In this document: positions 33,469 through 41,930 of the stretch, piece after piece | Layout: the number at the start of each line of letters is the position of its first letter | Numbering within the stretch: position 1 is the first letter of the stretch | From: JBDTSW01 sp963807385 | GTDB taxonomy: Bacteria > Actinomycetota > Thermoleophilia > Solirubrobacterales > 70-9 | NCBI GenBank assembly: GCA_963807385.1 | Contig: CAWEBQ010000002.1 | Location: 1,240,001-1,304,000, forward strand | Length of the DNA: 64,000 nt | Reading direction: 5' to 3' | Notes under the pieces: generated by a model | What the model saw: only the letters and a program-made list of their open reading frames with translations | Databases searched by the model: none | Told to the model about the DNA's origin: nothing | Program-made: the position numbers and the translations under genes

Positions 33469-34704
33469 TCATGAGAGGAACGGCTCCTGATCGGGCTGCT
33501 CGTTTAGGCCGGCGACCGCGCCGCTCTCCAGGAGCGAGGCGACCTCGTCCTCGCCCATGCCCCCCTCCCTCAGCACCTCCCGGGTGTGTTCGCCCAGCGC
33601 CGGGGCGGCGCGCGTGGCGTCGCCGGGGGTCTCCGAGAACTTCACGGGCATGCCCAGGAGGCGCACCGGGCCCAGCTCGGGCTGGTCGAGCTCGACGACC
33701 ATCTCCCGCTCCTTGGTGAGCTGCGAGTCGAGCGCCTCGTCCACGTCGAGGACGGGCTCGATGCAGCAGTCGTGCTCGTCGTTGAACGCAGCCCACTCCG
33801 CCTTCGTCCTTCCCATGAAGACCTCGGCGATCCTGGCGTGCCCGTCCGTCCCCGGCGCCGCGAACTGGTGCTCGAGCAGGTCCGCCCGTTCGGTCCCGGC
33901 GCAGAAGGCGTTCCAGAACTTCGGCTCGAGCGCCCCGCACGAAACCCACCCGTCGGCGCACTCGTACGGCAGGTAGCAGGCGACTCCCCCGTTCAGCATT
34001 CCGGTGCCGCGCGAGGGCGGCTCGCCGTCGCAGAGGAACTGCCCGGCGACCATCGCGAGCCAGCTCTGGGCGCCGTCGGTCATCGAGACGTCGACGAACT
34101 GCCCCTCCCCCGTGCGCTCGCGCCGCCAGAGCGCGGACAGTATCCCGAAGACGGCCATCAGCCCGCCGCCGCCGAGGTCGGCGATCTGACCGGCGGCCTG
34201 GACGGGCGGGCCACCCTTCGCGCCGGTCAGCCCCAGCACACCGCCCAGGGCCAGGTAATTGGTGTCGTGGCCCGCGCGCGAGACGTTGGGGCCGGTAGCG
34301 CCGTAGCCGGAGATCGCGCAGACGACGATGCCGGGATTCACCTCGCGCAGCGCCTCGTAGCCGACGCCGAGCTTGTCGAGGACGCCGGGGCGAAAGCTCT
34401 CGAGGACGACGTCGGCCTCGCGCACCAGCCTGAGGAACGCCTCGCGGCCCGCCTCGGACTTGAGGTCGATCCGGATCGAGCGCTTGCCGCGGTTGAGCGC
34501 GAGGTAGAGCGCCGAGCGGGTGCCAAGCGCCTGGTGCTCGTCCGCGCCGTAGTACGGGGGCGCCCAGCGGACGTAGTCGCCCATCCCGGTGTCCTCGACC
34601 TTGATGACGTCGGCCCCAGCGTCGGCCATGAGAAGCGAGCAGTAGCCGCCCGGCAGAAGGCGGGAGAGGTCGAGAACCCGGATGCCCTCCAGGGCTCCGG
34701 TCAT
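33469..34704 (-). CDS. Family III CoA-transferase (CaiB/BaiF)
   Basis: A 411-residue enzyme that moves CoA between carboxylic acids. The N-terminal Rossmann-like part has IRVLDLSRLLPGGYCSLLMA and ADVIKVEDTGMGDYVR. The catalytic Asp is in RAGHDTNYLALGGVLGLTG, a standard family III site. ADVVLESFRPGVLDKLG and DVSMTDGAQSW are also typical. The family includes formyl-CoA, succinyl-CoA-dependent transferases and alpha-methylacyl-CoA racemase. The last is possible, because the pathway handles acyl-CoAs. ATG 34704 overlaps the stop of the BKACE gene (ATGA). Activation of the acid released by neighbouring enzymes is a reasonable inference. Confidence 0.92.
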   Translation of the reverse strand: MTGALEGIRVLDLSRLLPGGYCSLLMADAGADVIKVEDTGMGDYVRWAPPYYGADEHQALGTRSALYLALNRGKRSIRIDLKSEAGREAFLRLVREADVVLESFRPGVLDKLGVGYEALREVNPGIVVCAISGYGATGPNVSRAGHDTNYLALGGVLGLTGAKGGPPVQAAGQIADLGGGGLMAVFGILSALWRRERTGEGQFVDVSMTDGAQSWLAMVAGQFLCDGEPPSRGTGMLNGGVACYLPYECADGWVSCGALEPKFWNAFCAGTERADLLEHQFAAPGTDGHARIAEVFMGRTKAEWAAFNDEHDCCIEPVLDVDEALDSQLTKEREMVVELDQPELGPVRLLGMPVKFSETPGDATRAAPALGEHTREVLREGGMGEDEVASLLESGAVAGLNEQPDQEPFLS

Positions 34705-35609
34705 ACCTCCGCCCGGGCGGTTAGCGCCTGGCTCTTCTCCCCCAGCCCCAGCATCCGGCGCGCCTCGGGGATCGTCGCGACCCGCCGGCCGATGTCCTCG
34801 GCCATCTGGCGGGCCTTGCCGATCAGGTCGCCGTTGGAGCGGGCCATCTCGCCGTTCGGGAGGTAGAGGTTGTCCTCGAGCCCGGCGCGGACGTTGCCGC
34901 CGAGCGTCAGCGAGGTGGCGAGCAGACGCCACTGATCGCGCGAGATCCCGATCACCTGCCAGTTCGCGCCGGCGTCCGGCCCGCCGGGGATCTGCTCGGA
35001 CATGAAGCCGATGTTCTTGGAGGTCGGGCGGATGCCGCCGGTCACTCCCATCACCAGCGAGATCTGGTGCGGCTCGGTGACGAGGCCCATGTCGATCAGC
35101 GGATCCAGGTTCGCGACGTGCCCGGCATCGAAGCACTCGTGCTCGGGCTTGATGCCGAGCTCGCGCATCTCGGTCAGGAACTCGATGATCGTGTCGAAGG
35201 AGTTCTCGAACACGGCCTTGAAGACGAAGTCCTTGCGCCGGCGCGAGTACTTCGCGTAGTTCATCGAGCTCATGTTGAGCGCGGCGACGTCCGGGGTCAG
35301 CTCGCGCAGGTAGGCCAGCCGCTGCTCCATCGAGACGCCGATCGCCCCCGTGGAGTAGTTGATGATCACGTCGCCAACCTCGTCGAGGATGGCCTGCGTG
35401 ATCGCGTGGAAGTCCTCGATCTCATACGAGGGGGTCCCGTCCGGGGTGCGGGCGTGGATGTGGATCTGCGACGCGCCCTCGTCCACGGCGCGGCGTGCCT
35501 CGGCCGCGTACTCCTCCGGGGTGTACGGGATCGCCGGGCACTGGTCGCGGTTGGCGATCGCACCCGAGATCGAGTTGCTGATGATCACCGGGTCGTCGAA
35601 CACGCTCAT
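34701..35609 (-). CDS. BKACE family beta-keto acid cleavage enzyme
   Basis: A 302-residue TIM-barrel enzyme of the family founded by 3-keto-5-aminohexanoate cleavage enzyme (Kce). Members split a beta-keto acid with acetyl-CoA to give acetoacetate and a new acyl-CoA. The zinc site H-x-H is visible in QIHIHART, followed by the conserved YEIEDFHAITQAI, INYSTGA and ECFDAGHV. MGVTGGIRPTSKN and the C-terminal GGNVRAGLEDNLYL (Arg and Glu) complete the family pattern. The start chosen, ATG 35609, overlaps the carboxyltransferase stop by ATGA. The substrate side chain is unknown; operon context suggests a branched or long acyl-CoA breakdown product. Confidence 0.9.
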   Translation of the reverse strand: MSVFDDPVIISNSISGAIANRDQCPAIPYTPEEYAAEARRAVDEGASQIHIHARTPDGTPSYEIEDFHAITQAILDEVGDVIINYSTGAIGVSMEQRLAYLRELTPDVAALNMSSMNYAKYSRRRKDFVFKAVFENSFDTIIEFLTEMRELGIKPEHECFDAGHVANLDPLIDMGLVTEPHQISLVMGVTGGIRPTSKNIGFMSEQIPGGPDAGANWQVIGISRDQWRLLATSLTLGGNVRAGLEDNLYLPNGEMARSNGDLIGKARQMAEDIGRRVATIPEARRMLGLGEKSQALTARAEV

Positions 35610-37183
35610 ACCGGCATCACCCCGTGCTTGCGCCACGGCCTCTCGACCTTCTTGTCCTTGGCCATCCGCAGCGCCTGGATCACGCGCGGGCGGGTCTCGC
35701 GGGGGTCGATGACGTCATCGATCATCGCGTTGCCGGCAGCGATGTAGACATCGATCTGCTCGCGGACCGCGTTCAGCATCGCCTCCTTCGTGGCCTCGGG
35801 ATCGTCGGAGGCCTCGATCGCCGAGCGGCCGATGATGTTCACCGCACCCTCGGCGCCCATCACCGAGATCTCGGCGCTGGGCCAGGCGTAGATCTGGTCC
35901 GGCTCGTAGCCGGAGCCGTTCATCACGTAGTAGCCGGCGCCGTAGGCCTTGCGGATCACGACGGTGACCTTGGGGACGGTCGCTCGTGAGATCGCGTAGA
36001 GCATCTTTGCCCCGTGGCGGATGATCCCGGCGTGCTCGACCTTCGAGCCGACCATGAAGCCGGGCACGTCCTGGAGGAACAGGAGCGGGATCGAGAACGC
36101 GTCGCAGAGATTGACGAACCGGGCGGCCTTGTCGGCGGAGTCGTTCTCGAGGATCCCGCCGAGTTGCTTCGGCTGATTGGCGACGATCCCTACCGGCTGG
36201 CCGCCGAAGCGGGCGAGGCAGGTGATGATCGTCTTCGCGAACCTCGGCTTGATGTCGAAGTACTCGCCGTCGTCGACGATCTCCGCAATCACCTCGTACA
36301 TGTCGTAGGGCTGGCGGTTGGAGTCCGGAACGATCTCCATCAGCTTCTCCGACATCCGGTCGTCGGGGTCGGTGGCGGGCCGGATCGGCGGCTTCTGCTC
36401 GCAGTTGGACGGGAAGTAGGAGAGATAGGTCTTGATCGCCTCGATGCACTCGGCGTCGTCCTTGACCTCGAGGTCGCCAACGCCCGACTTGCGGCAGTGG
36501 ACCTTGGCGCCGCCCAGATCCTCCATCGAGATCTCCTCGCCCGTCACCGCCTTGGTCAGGTGCGGGCCCGCCAGCGCCATCGCGCCCTGGCCGACGACCA
36601 TCGGGACGAAGTCGGACAGGCCCGGGATGTAGGCGGTGCCCGCGGCGCAGGGTCCGAGCATTCCGGCCACCAACGGCACGACGCCGGACATCTCGACCTC
36701 CTCGCGGAAGAGGTGGCCGGAGCCGGCGAACAGCGATCCTGCCGCTTCCTGGATCCGGGCGCCCGCGGAGTCGAGCAGCCAGACGAGCGGCATCCGCTGC
36801 CTCAGCGCGAGCTCGCGTAGGCGTGCCATCTTCACCTCGCCGGTTCTTCCCATCGAGCCCGCCATGACCGTGAAGTCGTAGGCGGCGATCGCGAGCCGGC
36901 GCCCGTCGACCTCGCCCCAGCCGGTGATGACGCCGTCGGCGGCGGCCTCCTTGCCCTCCATGCCCTTGACGGAGAAATGCGGGCGGCCGTGGATGCCGAT
37001 CTCGACGAACGTGCCATCGTCGACGAGGAGGTCGAGCCGCTCCCGCGCGGTGAGCTTGCCGCGCTCGTGCTGCTTGGCGATCTTCTCGGGGCCTCCGCCC
37101 AGCTTCGCCTTCTCGCGCCGGGCGTGGAGGTCGTCGGTGAGCTCGTGAAGCCTGCCGGCGGCCTCAGTGGTCTCCTCAGTCAT
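35606..37183 (-). CDS. Acyl-CoA carboxylase carboxyltransferase subunit
   Basis: A 525-residue biotin-dependent carboxyltransferase (both N- and C-terminal domains, propionyl/methylcrotonyl-CoA carboxylase beta type). It has KLTARERLDLLVDDGTFVEI, DFTVMAGSMGRTGEVKMARL, WLLDSAGARIQEAAGS and, in the second half, FLQDVPGFMVGSKVEHAGII and VIRKAYGAGYYVMNGSGYEP. It should transfer CO2 from carboxybiotin to an acyl-CoA. No biotin carboxylase/BCCP gene is next to it, so that subunit must come from elsewhere. ATG 37183 is chosen because it overlaps the enoyl-CoA hydratase stop by four bases (ATGA). An in-frame ATG at 37195 is less likely. Confidence 0.93.
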   Translation of the reverse strand: MTEETTEAAGRLHELTDDLHARREKAKLGGGPEKIAKQHERGKLTARERLDLLVDDGTFVEIGIHGRPHFSVKGMEGKEAAADGVITGWGEVDGRRLAIAAYDFTVMAGSMGRTGEVKMARLRELALRQRMPLVWLLDSAGARIQEAAGSLFAGSGHLFREEVEMSGVVPLVAGMLGPCAAGTAYIPGLSDFVPMVVGQGAMALAGPHLTKAVTGEEISMEDLGGAKVHCRKSGVGDLEVKDDAECIEAIKTYLSYFPSNCEQKPPIRPATDPDDRMSEKLMEIVPDSNRQPYDMYEVIAEIVDDGEYFDIKPRFAKTIITCLARFGGQPVGIVANQPKQLGGILENDSADKAARFVNLCDAFSIPLLFLQDVPGFMVGSKVEHAGIIRHGAKMLYAISRATVPKVTVVIRKAYGAGYYVMNGSGYEPDQIYAWPSAEISVMGAEGAVNIIGRSAIEASDDPEATKEAMLNAVREQIDVYIAAGNAMIDDVIDPRETRPRVIQALRMAKDKKVERPWRKHGVMPV

Positions 37184-37962
37184 CGGCCCTTCCATTCGGG
37201 TTCACGCTTCTCGAAGAACGCGGTCACGCCCTCGATCGCATCCTCGGTCGAGAGCTCGATCGTCAGCTGCGAGCGCAGGAAGTCGAGCGCGTCGGCGAGC
37301 GGCATGTCCATCTGCCGCCACATCGCGTCCTTGCCGAGCTTCATCACCAGCGGCGACTTCGAGGCGAGCTTGGCGGCCCAGTCGCCGACGGCGGCGTCGA
37401 ACTCCTCGGCCGGCACAACCTTGTTGACGATCCCGGCCTCGCGGGCCTCCTCCGCGGAGAGGCGCTCCCCGAGGAGCAGCATCTCCGTGGTCTTCTTGCG
37501 CGGGACGTTGCGGTAGATCAGCGCCATGATCATGAACGGGAACAGGCCGACGTTGATCTCGGGGGTGCCGAACCCGGCGGTGTCCTTGGCGATGATCAGG
37601 TCGCAGGCGAGTGCGATCCCCAGCGAACCCGCGAGCACGTGCCCGTTGGCCGCGACGATCGACGGCTTGCCCAACTCGCCCAGGGCCTGGAAGACGTCGA
37701 TGAACGACTGCACGCCCATGTACTTGTGGGCGGTGGGCACGTCGGCCGCGAAGCCGCCGAGGTTCCCGCCGGCTGAGAAGACCTTCTCGTGCGTCGAGGT
37801 CAGGACGAGCACCCTCACCTCCGGATCGGCCCTGACCGCGGCGAGGGCGTCGAGCAGCTCCCTCAGCATCTCGTCGGAGAGGGCGTTGCGGGTCTCGGGA
37901 TCGTCGAACGCGACCGTCGCGACCCCGTCGGCGACCTCGTAGGTGAGCTTGTCGTACGTCAT
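37180..37962 (-). CDS. Enoyl-CoA hydratase/isomerase family protein
   Basis: A 260-residue crotonase-fold enzyme, first gene of the five-gene minus-strand operon. The oxyanion-hole segment is KVFSAGGNLGGFA and the second is NGHVLAGSLGIALACDLIIA. GTPEINVGLFPFMIMALIYR carries one catalytic acidic residue; the other position (normally Glu in the SLGIA region) is not kept, so isomerase or hydrolase activity is possible instead of hydration. The C-terminal LTIELSTEDAIEGVTAFFEK is standard. The start ATG 37962 is only a few bases from a 19-bp palindrome. The divergent genes are two acyl-CoA dehydrogenases. Confidence 0.92.
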   Translation of the reverse strand: MTYDKLTYEVADGVATVAFDDPETRNALSDEMLRELLDALAAVRADPEVRVLVLTSTHEKVFSAGGNLGGFAADVPTAHKYMGVQSFIDVFQALGELGKPSIVAANGHVLAGSLGIALACDLIIAKDTAGFGTPEINVGLFPFMIMALIYRNVPRKKTTEMLLLGERLSAEEAREAGIVNKVVPAEEFDAAVGDWAAKLASKSPLVMKLGKDAMWRQMDMPLADALDFLRSQLTIELSTEDAIEGVTAFFEKREPEWKGR

Positions 37963-37964
37963 AA

Positions 37965-37983
37965 GTAGAAAGTATTACTCTAC
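37965..37983. promoter_or_regulatory. 19-bp imperfect palindrome in divergent acyl-CoA promoter
   Basis: GTAGA and TCTAC flank a 9-base centre AAGTATTAC, itself nearly symmetric. It lies between the enoyl-CoA hydratase operon and the acyl-CoA dehydrogenase genes (75-base gap) and could control both. It suits a MerR site within a long spacer, and the MerR gene of this operon is a candidate regulator. Its left side, ATAAGTAGAAAG, resembles part of the operator at 61445-61483. Confidence 0.5.
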
Positions 37984-38037
37984 ACTTCATGCAGGCGTCG
38001 TGTCGGCGGCGCCGTTCTCGAGCCAGGAGGACCACGA

Positions 38038-39258
38038 GTGGCCACAGGAACCGCGACCAATGGCAGCAACGTGCTCAAGCCCGAGCACGAGGCCGCTCGC
38101 AAGCACCTCCTCTTCACCCAGGAGCACCTCGACCTGCACGAGTCGATGAAGGCCTGGGTCCTCAAGGAGATGCACCCCCACCGCAACGAGTGGGAGGACA
38201 CCTACTGGCCGACAGAGGTGATGCGACGCGCCGGCGAGCTCGGCTTCCTGGGCCTCTGCTTTCCCGAGGAGTACGGCGGACAGGGTGGCGACTACTACTA
38301 CTCGCTGATCCGGGCCGAGTGCTTGAGCTACTCGGGCTCCGGCGGGACCAACATGGGCTTCGCCGTCCAGACCGACATGGTCCTTCCCCCCGTGCACCTG
38401 CTGGGAACGGAGGAGCAGAAGCAGTGCTACCTCGCCCCGGGGATCAAGGGGGAGAAGATCGGCTGCCTGGGCATCACCGAGCCGGGCGCCGGCTCCGACG
38501 TCGCGGGCATCCGCACCACCGCGATCCGCGACGGCGACGAGTACGTCATCAACGGATCGAAGACCTTCATCACCAACGGGCCGCGCGCCGACTTCTGCGT
38601 GCTCGTCACCAAGACCGACCCCGACAAGCGCCACGACGGCATCACCCTGATGCTGATCGACCTGCGGGACGAGAGCGGGGAGAAGCTCCCCGGGTTCACC
38701 GTCTCGGCCGAGCTGGAGAAGATGGGGATGCACTCCTCGGACACCGGTGAGCTCGCCTTCGAGGACTTCCGCGTCCCCGCCGATTCGGTGCTGGGAGAGG
38801 AGGGCAAGGGCTTCTACCACATCTCCTGGGAGCTTCAGGGCGAGCGCCTGGTCGGCGCCGCCGGCTGCTACTCCGGGGCCGAGCGGATGTTCGAGCGCAC
38901 GCTCGAGTACGCCAAGGAGCGCGAGGCGTTCGGTCGCCCGATCGGCCGCTTCCAGGCCATCCGCCACAAATTCGCCGAGATGGCGACGAAGATCGAGGCC
39001 GCCAAGCAGCTCACCCACACGGTCGCCTGGCGCTTCGCCAACGGCGAGTACCCGGTGCGCGAGATCTCGATGGCGAAGCTCTACGCCGCGCAGGTCTGCC
39101 ACGAGGTGGCCGACGAGTGCGTCCAGATCATGGGCGGCTACGGCTACATGAAGGAGTACGAGATCGAGCGGGCGTTCCGCGACCAGCGCCTGAACCGGAT
39201 CGGCGCCGGCACCGACGAGGTCATGCTCGAGGTAATCGGCCGTTCCTACGGCCTCTAG
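38038..39258 (+). CDS. Acyl-CoA dehydrogenase, isovaleryl/long-chain type
   Basis: A 406-residue FAD enzyme that makes the alpha-beta double bond in an acyl-CoA. The FAD/substrate core shows GCLGITEPGAGSDVAGIRTT, YVINGSKTFITNG and EKMGMHSSDTGELAFEDFRV. The C-terminal motif is RIGAGTDEVM, with the usual EGT Glu replaced by Ala, as in isovaleryl-CoA and long-chain dehydrogenases. Those enzymes use a Glu in an earlier helix, here likely in QGERLVGAAG. A long-chain or branched substrate is therefore likely. The GTG at 38038 follows an AGGAGG-like site. It forms a pair with the next gene and is divergent from the carboxyltransferase/BKACE operon. Confidence 0.93.
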   Translation: MATGTATNGSNVLKPEHEAARKHLLFTQEHLDLHESMKAWVLKEMHPHRNEWEDTYWPTEVMRRAGELGFLGLCFPEEYGGQGGDYYYSLIRAECLSYSGSGGTNMGFAVQTDMVLPPVHLLGTEEQKQCYLAPGIKGEKIGCLGITEPGAGSDVAGIRTTAIRDGDEYVINGSKTFITNGPRADFCVLVTKTDPDKRHDGITLMLIDLRDESGEKLPGFTVSAELEKMGMHSSDTGELAFEDFRVPADSVLGEEGKGFYHISWELQGERLVGAAGCYSGAERMFERTLEYAKEREAFGRPIGRFQAIRHKFAEMATKIEAAKQLTHTVAWRFANGEYPVREISMAKLYAAQVCHEVADECVQIMGGYGYMKEYEIERAFRDQRLNRIGAGTDEVMLEVIGRSYGL

Positions 39259-39274
39259 CGAAGGAGCGCCTCTG

Positions 39275-40468
39275 ATGGGAACCACCGAGACGGTAGAGGC
39301 CGTCAACCTGCCGATCGTCCCTACCGACGAGGAGGTCGAGATCCGCAACGCGGTGCGCGGTATCTGCGAGAGCTTCGGCGGTCCCTCCTACCACCGGCGG
39401 ATCGTCGAGGCCGACGAGCCCCCCACAGAGCTTTGGAACGCGCTCGGCGAGAAGGGGTACATCGGCGTCAACCTGCCAGAGCGCTACGGCGGCGGCGGGC
39501 TGGGCATGCACGCACTGCAGGCAGTGGGCGAGGAGATCTCGGCCGCCGGATGCTCGCTACTGCTGATCGTGGTCTCCCCCGCCATCGTCGGCTCGATCCT
39601 CACCCGCCACGGCACCGAGCGCCAGCGCTCCGACTGGCTGCCCGGCATCGCCGCGGGCACCACGAAGATCGCATTCGCGATCACCGAGCCCGACGCCGGC
39701 ACCAACTCCCACAACCTCTCCAGCGCGGCCACGCGAGAGGGCGACGTCTACAAGCTGCGCGGTACGAAGACCTTCATTTCAGGAATGGAGGACGCGCAGC
39801 AGGTACTGGTGATCGCGCGCAAGCGTGGGGACGACGGGTCGTTGGGGTTGCCGCTGCTGATGCTGGTCGACACCGACGCACCTGGTCTGGAGAAGCAGTT
39901 CATCCCGGTCGCGGTGAAGGCCTCGGACAAGCAGTGGACGCTGTTCTTCGACGACGTCGAGGTCCCGGCGGACCGGGTGATCGGAGAGTCGGAGACCGCC
40001 GGTCTGAAGGCCGCGTTCGATGGGCTCAACCCCGAGCGGATCATGGGCGCCGCGGTCGCCAACGGCGTCGGGCGCCGGGCGCTGAGGCTGGCATCCGACT
40101 ACGCCAACGAGCGCAAGGTCTGGAACGGGGCGCCGATCGGCTCCCACCAGGGCCTCTCCCACCCGCTCGCGAAGGCGAAGATCGAGCTCGAGCTGGCGCG
40201 CCTGATGACCCAGAAGGCGGCCGCGCTCTACGACGCCGGCGCTCCCGCGGGCGAGCCCGCGAACATGGCGAAGTACGCGGCGGCCGAGGCGTCGATCGCC
40301 TGCGTGGATCAGGCGATCCAGACCCACGGCGGCAACGGTTTCGCGCTCGAGTACGGCCTGACGGACATGTACTGGGGCGCCCGTCTCACCCGCACCGCCC
40401 CGGTGTCGCGGGAGATGATCCTCAACTACGTCGCCGAGCACTCGCTGGGCCTGCCACGCTCGTACTAG
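39275..40468 (+). CDS. Acyl-CoA dehydrogenase (second of a pair)
   Basis: A 397-residue acyl-CoA dehydrogenase family protein, 16 bases after the first, with an AAGGAG ribosome site and ATG 39275. FAD motifs: IAFAITEPDAGTNSHNLSSA, LRGTKTFISGMEDAQ and FFDDVEVPADRVIGE. The C-terminal ARLTRTAPVSREMILNYVAE lacks the EGT Glu. The earlier helix has LNPERIMGAAVANG, whose Glu may serve as base. This pattern marks a different subfamily from its neighbour. Heterotetrameric pairs of dehydrogenases occur in actinobacterial sterol side-chain degradation; whether these two pair in this way is untested. Substrate unknown. Confidence 0.92.
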   Translation: MGTTETVEAVNLPIVPTDEEVEIRNAVRGICESFGGPSYHRRIVEADEPPTELWNALGEKGYIGVNLPERYGGGGLGMHALQAVGEEISAAGCSLLLIVVSPAIVGSILTRHGTERQRSDWLPGIAAGTTKIAFAITEPDAGTNSHNLSSAATREGDVYKLRGTKTFISGMEDAQQVLVIARKRGDDGSLGLPLLMLVDTDAPGLEKQFIPVAVKASDKQWTLFFDDVEVPADRVIGESETAGLKAAFDGLNPERIMGAAVANGVGRRALRLASDYANERKVWNGAPIGSHQGLSHPLAKAKIELELARLMTQKAAALYDAGAPAGEPANMAKYAAAEASIACVDQAIQTHGGNGFALEYGLTDMYWGARLTRTAPVSREMILNYVAEHSLGLPRSY

Positions 40469-40634
40469 AGCGCCCTGTCCCTGGCGCCGGTCTCATCCGC
40501 GCAGAGATGACCGCGCCCGGCGATCGGAACGCGTGTTTTGGAGGCCGTGGCGGGGGGTACTTCCGCAGCGCGGCACGGGGAGATGACGGGACCGCGAGAC
40601 CGAGTCATTTTCTTCGTTGATGGGAGGCAGAATC

Positions 40635-41885
40635 ATGAAGCGGAGCCTTGTCGGCCTGATGGTCGGCGCTCTGTCACTTGCGCTCGCTCCAAGCGCGAAT
40701 GCCACGGCGGACGATTTCGTCCGCGGTGAGGTCGTGGTGAAGTACGTAAACGGCGCGACCACCGCCCAGAAGGCGGGCGCCGATCGCGCCGCCGACGCCG
40801 GCAGGCGCCTGGCCAAGGTCCGTGGCACCGGCGCCGACGTCATCAGGGCGCGGGGTGGCGTGCACGCCACGGTCAAGCGCCTGGAGCGCTCGAACGCCGT
40901 GGCCTACGCGGAGCCCAACTACATCTACCGGGCGCTTGCGACCCCGAACGATCCGAGCTTCAGCCAGCTCTACGGCCTCAACAACACCGGGCAGACAGGC
41001 GGGACCGCCGACGCGGACATCGACGCGCCGGAGGGCTGGGACAACCTCGGCCTGGGCGGCTTCCCCGCCGCAGGCGGCGCCAAGGTCGGAATCGTCGATA
41101 CCGGGATCATGCGCAGCCATTCCGAGTTCGCCGGCTCCCGCGTCGCCAACTGCGGCGGAGTCAACGACTTCGGGACCGACCTGATCGTCATCGCGATCGG
41201 CTCCGACCCGACGATCGTCAACGACAAGTGCGACGACGACCACGGGCACGGAACGCACGTGGCCGGGACGATCGGCGCCCGCGCCAACAACGACACAGGT
41301 GTGGCCGGCGTCGCGTTCAACTCGCCGCTCGCGATCTGCAAGGGGCTCAACGGCTCCGGATCGGGAACGCTGGCGATGATCTCCAACTGCATCACCTGGC
41401 TGAGCCAGCACGACGCCAGGGTCATCTCGATGTCGCTCGGCGGCTCATCGGGTTCCGCGACGCTGCAGTCGGCGGTAACCAACGCGACGCGGAACGGCTC
41501 GCTGATCGTCGCCGCGGCGGGCAACAACGGCGACTCGTCGCTCAGCTACCCGGCCGCGTACGCCGAGGTCGTCTCGGTGGCGGCCACCGACCACAACGAC
41601 GCGCGGGCGTCGTTCTCGCAGTTCAACTCCGACGTCGAGGTTGCGGCGCCCGGCGTGGACATCCTGTCCACCTGGAACGACGGCGCCTACAAGACGATCT
41701 CGGGGACGTCGATGGCGACCCCGCACGCCGCGGCGGTGGCGGCGCTGATCGCCGGCGCCAATCCCGGCGGGGGGCCCGTGACGTGGCGAGCCGAGCTGCA
41801 GTCGGCGGTCGATGACAGGGGCGTCCCGGGCCGAGACCCGCAGTTCGGGTTCGGCCGGGTGAACGTCTCAAAGATCACTCCATGA
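40635..41885 (+). CDS. Secreted subtilisin-like serine protease (S8, thermitase-like)
   Basis: A 416-residue exported serine protease. The ATG at 40635 follows GGGAGG; the signal sequence is MKRSLVGLMVGALSLALAPS with NATA. A propeptide (FVRGEVVVKYVNGA to AVAYAEPNYIYRA) precedes the catalytic domain. The triad is D155 (GIVDTGI), H205 (DHGHGTHVAGTIGA) and S359 (SGTSMATPHAAA). AAAGNNGDSS is the oxyanion Asn loop. Length is standard for thermitases with no extra C-terminal domain. A terminator-like hairpin separates it from the convergent metzincin. It should degrade extracellular proteins. Confidence 0.95.
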   Translation: MKRSLVGLMVGALSLALAPSANATADDFVRGEVVVKYVNGATTAQKAGADRAADAGRRLAKVRGTGADVIRARGGVHATVKRLERSNAVAYAEPNYIYRALATPNDPSFSQLYGLNNTGQTGGTADADIDAPEGWDNLGLGGFPAAGGAKVGIVDTGIMRSHSEFAGSRVANCGGVNDFGTDLIVIAIGSDPTIVNDKCDDDHGHGTHVAGTIGARANNDTGVAGVAFNSPLAICKGLNGSGSGTLAMISNCITWLSQHDARVISMSLGGSSGSATLQSAVTNATRNGSLIVAAAGNNGDSSLSYPAAYAEVVSVAATDHNDARASFSQFNSDVEVAAPGVDILSTWNDGAYKTISGTSMATPHAAAVAALIAGANPGGGPVTWRAELQSAVDDRGVPGRDPQFGFGRVNVSKITP

Positions 41886-41894
41886 GCGGCGCCT

Positions 41895-41924
41895 GGCTGG
41901 GCCCCCAGGGACGGGGGCCCAGCC
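41895..41924. terminator. Bidirectional rho-independent-type hairpin
   Basis: A perfect 12-bp stem (GGCTGGGCCCCC and GGGGGCCCAGCC) with loop AGGGAC lies in the 45-base gap between two convergent genes. There is no long T-run, as is common in high-GC actinobacteria. It can end transcription in both directions. Confidence 0.8.
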
Positions 41925-41930
41925 ACCGCT

